This document shows, piece after piece, positions 8,206 through 16,825 of a stretch of DNA of 64,000 bases (position 1 is its first letter; each line of letters begins with the position of its first letter). Made by a program: the position numbers and the translations under genes. The stretch lies in the NCBI RefSeq assembly GCF_000021485.1, contig NC_011761.1:2896501-2960500 (forward strand), in the 5' to 3' direction. The notes under the pieces are model-generated. The model saw only the letters and a program-made list of their open reading frames with translations. It was not told the DNA's origin and did no database searches. This DNA comes from Acidithiobacillus ferrooxidans ATCC 23270. GTDB lineage: Bacteria > Pseudomonadota > Gammaproteobacteria > Acidithiobacillales > Acidithiobacillaceae.

Positions 8206-9078
8206 ATGGAGAACATCGGTTTGCCATCGGAATCCGTCCGTCGCTCGAGGACGATTGAGCGTATCGTGGCGGGACAGGCCACCTCTGACGGCGCGGGCGT
8301 TCAATTAACCCGGGTTTTAAACCAATCCTTGCAGCACCGGCTGGATCCCTTTCTGATGCTCGACGCTTTCGGTAGCGACGATCCAGGTGACTACATTGCC
8401 GGGTTTCCCGATCATCCGCACCGCGGCTTCGAGACCATCACGTATATGATATCGGGCAAAATGCGTCATCGTGACAGTGCGGGACACGAAGGGTTGCTCG
8501 AAAGCGGAGGCGTGCAATGGATGACCGCAGGGCGAGGCGTGATTCACTCGGAAATTCCGGAACAGGAAAAAGGCGTCATGGAGGGATTTCAGCTCTGGCT
8601 CAACCTGCCGAGCCAGGACAAGATGGCACCGCCGTGGTATCGCGATTTCTCTGCCGCAGATTTACCGCGCTTTGTGACTCAGGAAGGAGTCGTCGTCACG
8701 GTAATTGCCGGAGAGAGTCATGGAGTCACTGGCGCGGTAACGCGGGAGAGCACAAATCCACTCTATCTGGACCTGCAATTGCCGGAAGGCGCACATTTCA
8801 AACAGCAACTGCCGGCTGATTACAACGCCTTTCTTTATGCATATCGCGGAACCCTGGAAATCGTCGGCACACCTGTGTCTGTCCAGCGCATGGCCATACT
8901 CGAGAATGGCCCGGAAACCGACGGTGTGGACATCAAGGCGCTTACGAGTGCACGCTTACTGCTGATTGCGGGCCAGCCGTTGCATGAGCCAATTGTCCAG
9001 TATGGACCATTTGTCATGAATACTCGGGAGGAAATATACCAGGCTTTTGAGGATATGAAGGAAGGCCGGTTAGTCTAA
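8206..9078 (+). CDS. Pirin family protein (cupin, possible quercetinase)
   Basis: Cytoplasmic bicupin protein of 290 residues. The metal-binding signature is clear: FPDHPHRGFETITYM (His pair near residues 70-72) and GRGVIHSEIP (His and Glu near residues 115-117), the usual Fe-binding set of pirins. The C-terminal cupin follows (YLDLQLPEGAHFKQQLP). Bacterial pirins have been reported as quercetin 2,3-dioxygenases or as regulators of metabolic enzymes; the physiological substrate is open. It begins 3 bases after the wrbA remnant and should share its promoter. Length and domain order are normal, so this gene seems intact although its partner is damaged. Confidence 0.9.
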   Translation: MENIGLPSESVRRSRTIERIVAGQATSDGAGVQLTRVLNQSLQHRLDPFLMLDAFGSDDPGDYIAGFPDHPHRGFETITYMISGKMRHRDSAGHEGLLESGGVQWMTAGRGVIHSEIPEQEKGVMEGFQLWLNLPSQDKMAPPWYRDFSAADLPRFVTQEGVVVTVIAGESHGVTGAVTRESTNPLYLDLQLPEGAHFKQQLPADYNAFLYAYRGTLEIVGTPVSVQRMAILENGPETDGVDIKALTSARLLLIAGQPLHEPIVQYGPFVMNTREEIYQAFEDMKEGRLV

Positions 9079-9201
9079 TGCGTATTAGATTCACGCTTTG
9101 GTAATCCCAAATTTGTCTAGTTAGAGATGCCGCCAATGGCATTGCCCTACTTCATACTTCACAGTACCGTAAACCTTTCGTCACTTGAGGGGAATCGAGA
9201 A

Positions 9202-9288
9202 ATGGGCATGATCCTGAACAACCCGACAGACATTTCCATGTTGCAGGCGCAATTTGCGCGGGACAGGCAGGCGGCGGAGGCAGCATGA
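9202..9288 (+). CDS. Possible 28-residue leader peptide coupled to the SIMPL gene
   Basis: A short frame starting at an ATG with GAGGGGAA upstream encodes 28 residues (begins MGMILNNPTDIS, rich in Ala, Gln and Arg at the end). Its TGA overlaps the ATG of the next gene in an ATGA arrangement. The overlap and ribosome site argue for translation; the short length and lack of known homology argue against a functional protein. It may be a leader or the remains of a longer upstream gene. Confidence 0.3.
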   Translation: MGMILNNPTDISMLQAQFARDRQAAEAA

Positions 9289-9962
9289 GGCGCACGCATA
9301 TGCTGTGGCTGCTTTTGGGGTTGCCGGGCCTGGCTGTGGCGAAGGTGCCGACGCTGGCCCTCACCAGCGTCCATTTCCAGGTGATGACACATTATCGGGC
9401 GCCCAGGACGGTATTGCATGCCGACCTGCAGGCGGAGGCATCGGGGAGAAGCCCGGCGAAGTTGGCCGCCATGGTCAATCAGGACGTGTCCTGGGCAAAA
9501 GCCCGGCTGCAATCGGTGCCTGGGATTACCTGGCGTAGCGCCGGGTACCAGACGCAGGCGACAGGCCAGACCGATGCACCCTGGCTGGTACGGGAAGATC
9601 TGGCCGTGCAAAGCCCGGATCCGGCGGTGTTGCTCCCCTTGCTGGGCACGCTGCAATCCCGGTTACACTTGGTCGGGATGCAGTATGCAGCACCTTCCGT
9701 CGCTATACACAAGGCGCTGAGAACGGCCGAGCTGCGGGGACTGCGCCGGTACCGGAAACAAGCACAGCAGAATTGCACGGCGCTGGGCTACCATGGCGCG
9801 CGTCTGGGGCAGGTATTCATCAATACGAATGTCGTCCCATTGGCGCGGCCGATGCCAGTCATGGCGTTAGCCGCCAAGGTCGTCCCTGGGCCCGTAGTCG
9901 GCCGGGGCGGGACGGAAAGGGGCAGGGTAGTGGTTGAAGGAAATGCTTATTGCGAGAGGTGA
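9285..9962 (+). CDS. SIMPL (DUF541) domain periplasmic protein
   Basis: Protein of 225 residues with a Sec signal peptide (MRRTHMLWLLLGLPGLAVA, cleavage likely after residue 19). The rest has the features of the SIMPL/DUF541 family: paired Ala-rich helices (AKLAAMVNQDVSWAKARLQ), a WRSAGYQTQ strand, and the C-terminal VVVEGNAYCER that resembles the usual VxGNAYC ending. SIMPL proteins are periplasmic or outer-membrane associated (BP26, YggE); YggE is linked to oxidative stress, but the molecular function is not settled. The ATG overlaps the stop of a 28-codon frame. No downstream partner on the same strand. Confidence 0.72.
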   Translation: MRRTHMLWLLLGLPGLAVAKVPTLALTSVHFQVMTHYRAPRTVLHADLQAEASGRSPAKLAAMVNQDVSWAKARLQSVPGITWRSAGYQTQATGQTDAPWLVREDLAVQSPDPAVLLPLLGTLQSRLHLVGMQYAAPSVAIHKALRTAELRGLRRYRKQAQQNCTALGYHGARLGQVFINTNVVPLARPMPVMALAAKVVPGPVVGRGGTERGRVVVEGNAYCER

Positions 9963-10400
9963 GGTATGGAACAGCTGCCGTTCGACTCTGGAAATTCACC
10001 AGGGTCATCCACGGATTCTGTCCGATCTGGGTCTTGCTCTGGGTGATGAGGAAGAGCCTGACGTTGTAGCCCGCGAAGAACGCGGTGGCATCCTGGAAGA
10101 TGTCCATTTTCCCCAGACTCGGGGACTCGTCCATCAGCATAGAGCACGTGACAGATCACACTGGTCAGCAGGGGCAAAGCCCGTTTTTTTGGTGGTGATC
10201 ACTGAGGCTCTTTCCGTTCTGGTCCACGATCATCATGGCGATGTTCATGACATCCCTGACTTCCCATTCGGTCCCCACGCGCACCTCTTCCAGAGGATTG
10301 AAGTGGCAGCATATGAACCTCTGTGCCCATGCGGCCACTATAGGCCTCGACAAGTGACTTTCAACCCGGCAAATGCGCGAATCGCCTCATCCTGAGGCAG
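9859..10400 (-). pseudogene. Remnant of a TraG/VirD4-type conjugation coupling protein
   Basis: Pieces of one family lie in three segments on the minus strand, read from high to low coordinates. First, 10353-10165 encodes FNPLEEVRVGTEWEV followed by MIVDQNGKSLSDHHQK, matching the conserved TraG block after the Walker A region. Next, in another frame near 10177, PLLTSVICHVLYADG matches the adjoining TraG segment. Then, in a third position below 10140, LMDESPSLGKMDIFQDATAF matches the Walker B block (DE followed by PSLGK). Frameshifts and missing stretches separate the blocks and both ends are gone. This is a dead relic of a conjugative or mobilisable element. The motif order supports the call; boundaries are approximate. 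Confidence 0.7.
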
Positions 10401-10602
10401 GAAGTGGGCGCCACAGGTCATATCCCGACCAAAGAGTTAGGACCAGATCATGCGTCATTTGCAGATCCAAGCCAAAGAATAATGAAAACCACTCATCACT
10501 GATCGGCGTCTTGCTACAACAGATCAACCAATCGCCAAAAATGCCATAATAATCCTCCTCATTCACCCCATTCTGGCGGGATTTTTATGAGAAAAGTTGA
10601 AA

Positions 10603-10658
10603 ATGTCACGAGAATGTCATTCCAATTTCATCATACTGTCACAGTGTTACGTTATTCT
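10603..10658 (+). promoter_or_regulatory. Tandem Pho boxes (four PhoB half-sites) and -10 of the TonB receptor gene
   Basis: Four seven-base direct repeats occur exactly 11 bases apart: ATGTCAC at 10603, ATGTCAT at 10614, ATTTCAT at 10625 and CTGTCAC at 10636. This is the architecture of two adjacent Pho boxes (seven-base half-sites like CTGTCAT with four-base spacers). Ten bases after the last half-site stands TATTCT (10653-10658), a suitable -10 at the distance seen in PhoB-activated promoters, which lack a -35. The pattern predicts activation of the downstream receptor and phosphoesterase under phosphate limitation. PhoB itself is not in the window. Confidence 0.75.
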
Positions 10659-10711
10659 TGTCGATAAGGCAGTTAGCCACAGATACAGCATCGCGCAAGG
10701 AGATAACAGTT

Positions 10712-13018
10712 ATGATAGATTTCCATCATCGCCCACTGCTCTTGGCCCTGGCCAGCGTTGGAATGATTGCCCTGATGCCCCAGGCCTATGCGCAAGGAGA
10801 CAACGGGGAAACCGCTATTCAGGTCGGCCAAGTATCCCAAAAGGCAAAGGCTATCGCCAATAAGAAGAACGTCCCCTTAAAGGCTACCTACTCGGAGCAC
10901 GTCATTAGTGCCAAAGCGGTGCGGCGCGCCTCGCCGATGCAGAATGCCCAAACGATTCTCGCCACGAAGCCGTCGATAAACGCATACAGTACCGGTCCCA
11001 ACGGCGTGCGCAGCACCATCACCTTCCGCGCCTTCAACAGTGGGCAGTTCTCCGAGACCTTCGACGGCATCCCTCTCAATGACATGTTCAACGGCGGAGC
11101 CACGAATCAGGCATCGAATCGCAACGCCATTCCCCTGACCCTCAACGATATTTCCGGCATCAACATCTACAACGGGATCAACAATCCTTCGGTCAACTCG
11201 TACAACTCCCTAGGCGGCACCATCAATTATCAGCCGCGCAAACCGAGCAAGACCATGGGCGGGTCGGTAGGCGCAGGTTACGGCAGTTTCGGCACCTTTC
11301 AGTGGAATGCCTCATTCAACACCGGGTCCATCGACGGCTTCCGTTCTCTGTTCGCGTACAATCGGCAGACCAGCAACGGCTGGCTGCAAAATTCCGGCAA
11401 CCAGAACACCAACTACTACTACGCCGGGATCCTGCCCTACGACCACGGTATGTCCCGAATGTCGGCGTATGTGATCGTCAACCGCAACGTGGGTTATACC
11501 CCGCATAGCGTGCCGCAGGCCCTGATTTCGCAATATGGTTACAGCTACCAATGGCCGTTGAATTATTCCACCACCTCGAATACCGATACCGAACTAACGG
11601 CCATCCTGGGCGATAAGAGCGTCATCAACCGCCATGTGATCCTGGGCGCAAAGGTATACGTGCAAAACAACAACTACCATCGCACCTCCTATGCGAACCC
11701 GGCTTTCGATCAAAGTGCCACTCAGCCTTACTACCTCCCCAACCAGAGTACCGGCTATCCCTTCTGGCTCTCCTATCCAGTTCCTCCCACCTATGATCCC
11801 AGCGCCATCTTCGGGTCGACCCACTATGGCACCAATTATCACCTGTACGAAGACATCTCCAACGGCCTTGGTTTTTCCCCCAAGGCCCAGTTCCTCCTGC
11901 CGCACAATCGGGTAACTCTCGGCGGCAATGTTTCCTACGGGATGCTCCACAGTGCGGAATACTGGTACGGGTCTTATGCCATGCCGAAGGTGTCTCAGTT
12001 CAACAGTGCCTGGGATGAACATGACACTCGCCTGCTCTCATCGGTCTATATCCAGGACAACATCAGCCTGCTGGGCGGCAAGGTGCATATCACCCCGGGC
12101 ATAAAGTATCTGTATGCTTATACGACAAGCTCCGATAACATCGGCTTCTATTACCCGATCGGCGGGACCGTAGCGAACAGTCAGGCATTTACCTCTCCGA
12201 CCATTGGCATCAGCTATGTCCCCCTTCATGGCCTGAGTTTCTACGGCTCTTGGGGCCGAAACATCAAGTTCCCGAATATTGGCGCCTATTACGGCAACAT
12301 TGCCGAACAGAACAATGCCGGTCAATACGTTGTGGTACCCGTAACCGTGCAGCCGGAATATGTCACGGATTATGAACTCGGGATGCGTTACCGTCATCGG
12401 GGATTCGTGGGCAGTCTCAACGCCTATCGGGAACAGTTTCAGAATACCTTCCTCACGAACACCAATGCTTCCGGAGTGAGCAATACTTATAACGGCGGCA
12501 GTTCGCGGTACGAAGGGGCGGAATTGGCCCTGGAGCAGCGTCTCGGTCACTTCCTACTGGGCCATTGGACGGCCTTTGCGAACTACTCCTATAACCAAGC
12601 GGTATTTACCTCTTCCTTCAACTCTAGCTATGCCGGCAACGTTCTGGCCGGACAGCCCTTGGCGAATGTTCCGAAAAATATGTTCAATGTGGGCCTGGAC
12701 TGGGGATACCATCATTTGCACGCGCATATCGATGGAAAATACATTTCCAGTCAGTATATCAACCAGCAATTTGCCGGCACCCCGACCAGCCAGACCATAC
12801 CGCCCTATTTCCTGCTGAACCTGGGTGTAGAGGACACGATACCGGTCCACGCCGATTATGTGAAAAATGTGAAGTTGGCGCTGAATATCGACAACCTGCT
12901 GAATCGCCGGTATTTTCCTAAGGGTTCCAGCAATACCGATTATTATGGCAATACCTACCTATCCGTCCTGGAAGGCATGCCGCGCTTCGTGTTCGGCAGC
13001 GTGACGGTGAAGTTTTAG
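10712..13018 (+). CDS. TonB-dependent outer-membrane receptor, probably for a phosphorus compound
   Basis: Protein of 768 residues starting at the ATG at 10712, behind AAGGAGAT. The signal peptide ends around PQAYAQ (residues 23-28). A plug domain follows (residues about 55-175, with SITFRAFNSGQ-like and FDGIPLNDMF segments typical of TonB receptors). A long beta-barrel ends in VTVKF, the terminal aromatic needed for outer-membrane assembly. No ferric-siderophore signature is obvious. A standard TonB box is not clear; AIQVGQV near the mature N-terminus is a candidate. The tandem Pho boxes upstream and the secreted phosphoesterase gene 85 bases downstream suggest uptake of phosphate esters or related ligands rather than iron. 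Substrate is inferred from context only. Confidence 0.88.
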   Translation: MIDFHHRPLLLALASVGMIALMPQAYAQGDNGETAIQVGQVSQKAKAIANKKNVPLKATYSEHVISAKAVRRASPMQNAQTILATKPSINAYSTGPNGVRSTITFRAFNSGQFSETFDGIPLNDMFNGGATNQASNRNAIPLTLNDISGINIYNGINNPSVNSYNSLGGTINYQPRKPSKTMGGSVGAGYGSFGTFQWNASFNTGSIDGFRSLFAYNRQTSNGWLQNSGNQNTNYYYAGILPYDHGMSRMSAYVIVNRNVGYTPHSVPQALISQYGYSYQWPLNYSTTSNTDTELTAILGDKSVINRHVILGAKVYVQNNNYHRTSYANPAFDQSATQPYYLPNQSTGYPFWLSYPVPPTYDPSAIFGSTHYGTNYHLYEDISNGLGFSPKAQFLLPHNRVTLGGNVSYGMLHSAEYWYGSYAMPKVSQFNSAWDEHDTRLLSSVYIQDNISLLGGKVHITPGIKYLYAYTTSSDNIGFYYPIGGTVANSQAFTSPTIGISYVPLHGLSFYGSWGRNIKFPNIGAYYGNIAEQNNAGQYVVVPVTVQPEYVTDYELGMRYRHRGFVGSLNAYREQFQNTFLTNTNASGVSNTYNGGSSRYEGAELALEQRLGHFLLGHWTAFANYSYNQAVFTSSFNSSYAGNVLAGQPLANVPKNMFNVGLDWGYHHLHAHIDGKYISSQYINQQFAGTPTSQTIPPYFLLNLGVEDTIPVHADYVKNVKLALNIDNLLNRRYFPKGSSNTDYYGNTYLSVLEGMPRFVFGSVTVKF

Positions 13019-13103
13019 CATGGGAGTGGTAATAATATGAACGCGGTTGATGTGGCGGTGCATCTTTCCGCCCACTCTCGATAAATGATCAGGATATACT
13101 GCC

Positions 13104-15899
13104 GTGAAAAAATGGAATTCCATCGTAGCATTTGCTGTTGGTTCCACCGTGATGTTTTCAGTGCCGACTTTCGCCTATGTGGGGCTTTCAAATACACGCG
13201 ATATCAATGCCCCGATTCATGTCCATACGGCGAACCAGGACCGGGTGACCCATGTGTTGCCCACGGGGCGGATCGTCAGCCCCGTGGGTCTTGTCAACGG
13301 CGCCCCCAATTTTGTGACCGCGGTCGTGCCTGTGGGGCATTATGTGGCGGCCATGGCAAACGGCGCGACCCGGGCGCAGACCATTACGCTCTACAAACAG
13401 AAGACCTTGGAACAGGTGGCTGAGATCGCCGCATACAAAAAGGGTGCCCCAAAAGAGGCCCCCCTGCCTACGGACGCCACGAATCTGCGCGACAACGTCA
13501 TTGGCCATCAAAGCTTTTTTCAGGGCATGGCGGTCGGACCCGATCACACCATTTACGTTGCGGGGGGTGGCGGCAGCGACGTCGCGGCATTCACCGTTCA
13601 GGACGGTAACCTCAAACTTCTACGCCGCTATCCCCTGGCTTGGCAGCCTTTCCCCAAGGCCCAGTATCCTTATACATACCAGGGACACCATATCGGTAAG
13701 CCGCGACTCTTTTATCCGGACTCCATCGCCGTTGGGCACCGGGGTAGACACCTCTATGTGACGGGTATGCTGTCCAACAGTCTGGCCCGTATCAACCTCC
13801 AAACTGGCAAGACCGATTACCTCAATGTTGGACCCTATCCCTTCGCAGTGACTTTTGCCGATGGCGGAAAGAAGCTGGTGGTCAGCCTGTGGGGTGGTAA
13901 TGCCGTAGCGGTAGTTGATCCCGAAACCATGAGGCTGCTGGGTACGGTTCGTGTCGGACCTCCGACAGGCCCTAACAATACCCAGGCGGGTGTGCATCCG
14001 ACCGCTCTAGCGGCGGTACCCCATTCGCCCTATGTGTTCGTAGCGCTGGCCAACATCGACCGGGTGGCTGAGATCGATAGCGCCGATTTGCGGGTCAAGG
14101 GTTTCATCAACGACAGCCCCTATCCCGATGCGCCGCCGGGCAGTTATCCGGACGGATTGACCATTACGGAGGGCAATCTCTTTGTGGCCAACGCCGGCAA
14201 CAACGATGTTGCCGTCTATAACGATCAGACGGGTAAGAACCTGGGACTGATCCCCACGGGCTGGTATCCCACCGCCATCACGCATGCGCATCATGCGCTG
14301 TACATCGTCGCCGCCAAGGGTCTCGGCTCTGGTCCCAATGTGGAGCACCAGTGGGTCGGGAACATGATGGATGGTCTGGTGCAAAGAGTCCGCCTTCAGC
14401 ATCTCATGTTCCATCTTCCCGCATGGACCCAGGAAAGCCTGCAAAACGATGGCTTTACTCCCGCGCAGCAGGAGACACGTCACACAGAGGATGTGAAAAC
14501 AGACGCCTTCCTGCGCAAGCATATCCACTACGTCGTTTTCATCCTGCGCGAGAACAAAACCTTCGATGAGGATTTTGGCGATGACCAGACGGCAGGCGCC
14601 TGGGCCGATCCGCATCTGGATCTCTACGGATCCCAAGAGTTGCCGAACCTCTATCACCTCGCCCATCACAATACGCTCTTCGTGAATTTCATGGCCGACG
14701 GTGAGGTAACCGCCCAAGGCCATCAGTGGACCACATCGGCATCGGATTCGGATTTCGTGCAACGCACCTGGCCGGAGTACTACTCCGGTCGCGGACTCGT
14801 GGCCAATCCCGGCTGGACCCAATCTCTGGTTCCCGGCGGGGCGACGGGTACGGGTGGGGTGCCCCTGGGTGTCGACAATCCCTATGCCATCTATGAGAAC
14901 CTCTCGGCACTGGGCAAGTGGTCCAATCCCTGGATCAGCTTTCCGGCCCGTCTCTTTCTCTTCAACGACCTGCTGAGCCACCAGGTATCGTTCGAGGACT
15001 TCGGGGAGTTTGTCTCCCGTTCCCAAGCAGGCAACATCTCCAAGGCCATGGACCAGCATCTCGCGACGGGTTTCCCGGGCTGGGACCGGATGATCCTCGA
15101 CACCTATCGGGAAAAGATGGCGGTAAACTGGCTCAAGGCCCACCCCGGTTCGAAATTCCCGCACTTCATCTATATCTGGTTACCGGATGATCACACTGCG
15201 GGACGCAAATCCTGCTACTACACGCCGGATTACTATGTGGCCAATAATGACTATGCTACGGCAAAGTTCATTCATTATCTTTCCACGACACCCGAGTGGA
15301 GGCATATGGTGGTGTTTTTGACCGAAGACGACGCGCAGTCCGGCGCCGACCACATCAACGCCCACCGGACCTTCGCTTTGGCCATGGGACCCTGGGTGAA
15401 AAAAGGCTATCTCGAAACCAGTCTCTATTCCCAGGTGAACATCCTCAAGACCACCGAGGCCATCTTCGGCCTGCCGCCCATGTCTCAGTGGGATCAGAAT
15501 GCCGGCGTATTCTCGGGGATATGGACGAACCATCCGGACTTCGCGCCTACCCAGGTTTTGCCCATGCAGGTGCCAGTCACCTTCAATGCGGGGAAATGTG
15601 ATCACTATACGTTGCTGCGCCGCGAGGCGGGCGCCACCGGACATTACCTGACCGCCAACGAGACGGCCTGGTACAAAGAACATCAGACCCCAAACGGCGC
15701 AGGTCTTCCCGCCCCGAGCAAGGCCGACACTTATACGCCGACCACGCTGCTCAAGGTTCCCGGTCCAGAGCAGATGAAACAGGAGTGGATCGCGAGCAAG
15801 GGGCGCAAATCCTACGCGCGGGTCATGGCCTACCTCAAGGCCTATTCCGCGCAAAAAGATGCGCCGGTAAATGCCTATCAGGCCGGTGAGAAAGAATGA
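13104..15899 (+). CDS. Exported YncE-type beta-propeller fused to alkaline phosphatase-family phosphoesterase
   Basis: Protein of 931 residues with a signal peptide (MKKWNSIVAFAVGSTVMFSV..., cleavage after FA at about residue 24). Residues about 100-420 form YVTN/YncE-like propeller blades (for example VVSLWGGNAVAVVDPETMRL, LFVANAGNNDVAVYND). From about residue 475 a phosphoesterase domain begins with ILRENKTFDEDFGD, the ENxTFD signature of the phospholipase C/acid phosphatase family. It continues with IWLPDDHTAG and FLTEDDAQSGADHINAHRT, which carry the metal-binding Asp and His residues. The start is a GTG at 13104, fitting the signal peptide. It likely acts in the periplasm or outside the cell, releasing phosphate or a ligand imported by the adjacent receptor. 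The bifunctional architecture is known; the substrate is not. Confidence 0.88.
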   Translation: MKKWNSIVAFAVGSTVMFSVPTFAYVGLSNTRDINAPIHVHTANQDRVTHVLPTGRIVSPVGLVNGAPNFVTAVVPVGHYVAAMANGATRAQTITLYKQKTLEQVAEIAAYKKGAPKEAPLPTDATNLRDNVIGHQSFFQGMAVGPDHTIYVAGGGGSDVAAFTVQDGNLKLLRRYPLAWQPFPKAQYPYTYQGHHIGKPRLFYPDSIAVGHRGRHLYVTGMLSNSLARINLQTGKTDYLNVGPYPFAVTFADGGKKLVVSLWGGNAVAVVDPETMRLLGTVRVGPPTGPNNTQAGVHPTALAAVPHSPYVFVALANIDRVAEIDSADLRVKGFINDSPYPDAPPGSYPDGLTITEGNLFVANAGNNDVAVYNDQTGKNLGLIPTGWYPTAITHAHHALYIVAAKGLGSGPNVEHQWVGNMMDGLVQRVRLQHLMFHLPAWTQESLQNDGFTPAQQETRHTEDVKTDAFLRKHIHYVVFILRENKTFDEDFGDDQTAGAWADPHLDLYGSQELPNLYHLAHHNTLFVNFMADGEVTAQGHQWTTSASDSDFVQRTWPEYYSGRGLVANPGWTQSLVPGGATGTGGVPLGVDNPYAIYENLSALGKWSNPWISFPARLFLFNDLLSHQVSFEDFGEFVSRSQAGNISKAMDQHLATGFPGWDRMILDTYREKMAVNWLKAHPGSKFPHFIYIWLPDDHTAGRKSCYYTPDYYVANNDYATAKFIHYLSTTPEWRHMVVFLTEDDAQSGADHINAHRTFALAMGPWVKKGYLETSLYSQVNILKTTEAIFGLPPMSQWDQNAGVFSGIWTNHPDFAPTQVLPMQVPVTFNAGKCDHYTLLRREAGATGHYLTANETAWYKEHQTPNGAGLPAPSKADTYTPTTLLKVPGPEQMKQEWIASKGRKSYARVMAYLKAYSAQKDAPVNAYQAGEKE

Positions 15900-16045
15900 C
15901 GCTATTATGTGATGGCGCGCGGGGAGCATCGATTATCAGAAACTTGTGAACAAGATGGCTGGATGGTCCAACGCTTGATCCGTCTGGTCGGCCATGATGA
16001 CCAACTCACGGCGTTGTGTGGCGGTTTTTTTGTCCGGCAACACGT

Positions 16046-16261
16046 CTACTTCATAGCACGCAGGGCATCAGCAAGACAGAAGTGTCGGGCTTCTACGCGC
16101 TGGCAGGCTTCTTCGAGGGTCTGTCGATCCAGCTCGGCTCCTTTCATGAGTGCCCAGGCCGTGGCTTCGGCCTTGGTATCAAAGGTGGCTGACAGATACG
16201 GGTAGCCCAGTTTGCGGATCGGCACCCGCCAATACTCGCCACGGCGATTGATGGTCGCCAT
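16046..16261 (-). pseudogene. N-terminal stub of a phage-type tyrosine integrase
   Basis: A 71-residue frame begins MATINRRGEYWRVPIRKLGY and continues with FDTKAEATAWALMKGAELDR. These are the typical N-terminal arm-binding residues of tyrosine recombinases of prophage and island type (MATIRxRGxxxWxAxVRxKGY, TFxTKxEAxxWA). The core-binding and catalytic domains with the RHRHY residues are absent, so it cannot recombine. It starts about 200 bases from the 3' end of tRNA-Met, the normal place for an island integrase. It is a relic of integration at this tRNA. Confidence 0.72.
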
Positions 16262-16462
16262 TCACCCGTCTTGTTCTGATGGATTTCAGACAAGGAAATA
16301 GGGGCTGTGCCAAACTCAAGCGCAGACACATCCGACGGTTACAGGGGTTTTGCTACGACACGAGGATTTTTTGTCCACCGAGCCAGAAGGGTTTTACTGT
16401 GCCACCCATCTGTGCCAATGGTTTTTTCCGCAAGGTTTATGTGTGTAACTTATTGATTTGTA

Positions 16463-16539
16463 TGGTGGCGCTTCAGGGACTCGAACCCCGGACACGCGGA
16501 TTATGATTCCGCTGCTCTAACCAGCTGAGCTAAAGCGCC
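16463..16539 (-). tRNA. tRNA-Met (CAT anticodon)
   Basis: The minus strand folds into a complete 77-base cloverleaf. Acceptor arms GGCGCTT and AAGCGCC pair perfectly, and a D-arm with AGCTCAGCTGGTTAGAGC follows. The anticodon stem GCGGA/TCCGC encloses the loop ATCATAA, giving anticodon CAT. The T-arm contains GGTTCGAGTCC, and the CCA end is encoded in the DNA. The extended D-loop and the A at position 37 fit elongator methionine; a lysidine-modified isoleucine tRNA with the same anticodon cannot be excluded from sequence alone. An integrase stub lies just beyond its 3' end. Confidence 0.93.
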
Positions 16540-16552
16540 CCGCGAGACGCAG

Positions 16553-16581
16553 ATTAAAACGTTTACAGACGTTTCTGTCAA
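16553..16581 (-). promoter_or_regulatory. Sigma-70 promoter of tRNA-Met
   Basis: On the minus strand a perfect TTGACA (plus coordinates 16576-16581) and TTTAAT (16553-16558) are separated by exactly 17 bases. The predicted start site lies a few bases before the tRNA 5' end at 16539. The 5' leader would be very short, as is usual for single tRNA genes. The remaining stretch up to 16825 shows no gene. Confidence 0.75.
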
Positions 16582-16825
16582 GTTGCATGTGACCGAAATG
16601 GCGCAACCTTCCCTGGCATGTCGAGGGCGAAGAATCCAACGCCTGGGCTCTACAAATCGTTATCTACAAAAAGTGGGAAGTTATAATAGACTTCGGGCTT
16701 CATGCTTCCACTATGCCGCGGTCCCCGACATAGTGTGCCGGGACGGAAAAAAGAAAAGAGCACGCTATAGCCGTACACAATTTCTCGGTACGCCCCCCAC
16801 CGAGAAATCAGCGATTGTCGAGTTT

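Noticed and set aside
10120-10135. GGGACTCG inside the traG fossil also present in the tRNA-Met T-arm, considered as an att repeat
   Set aside because: Only eight bases, within a conserved coding motif, and not extended on either side; treated as chance.
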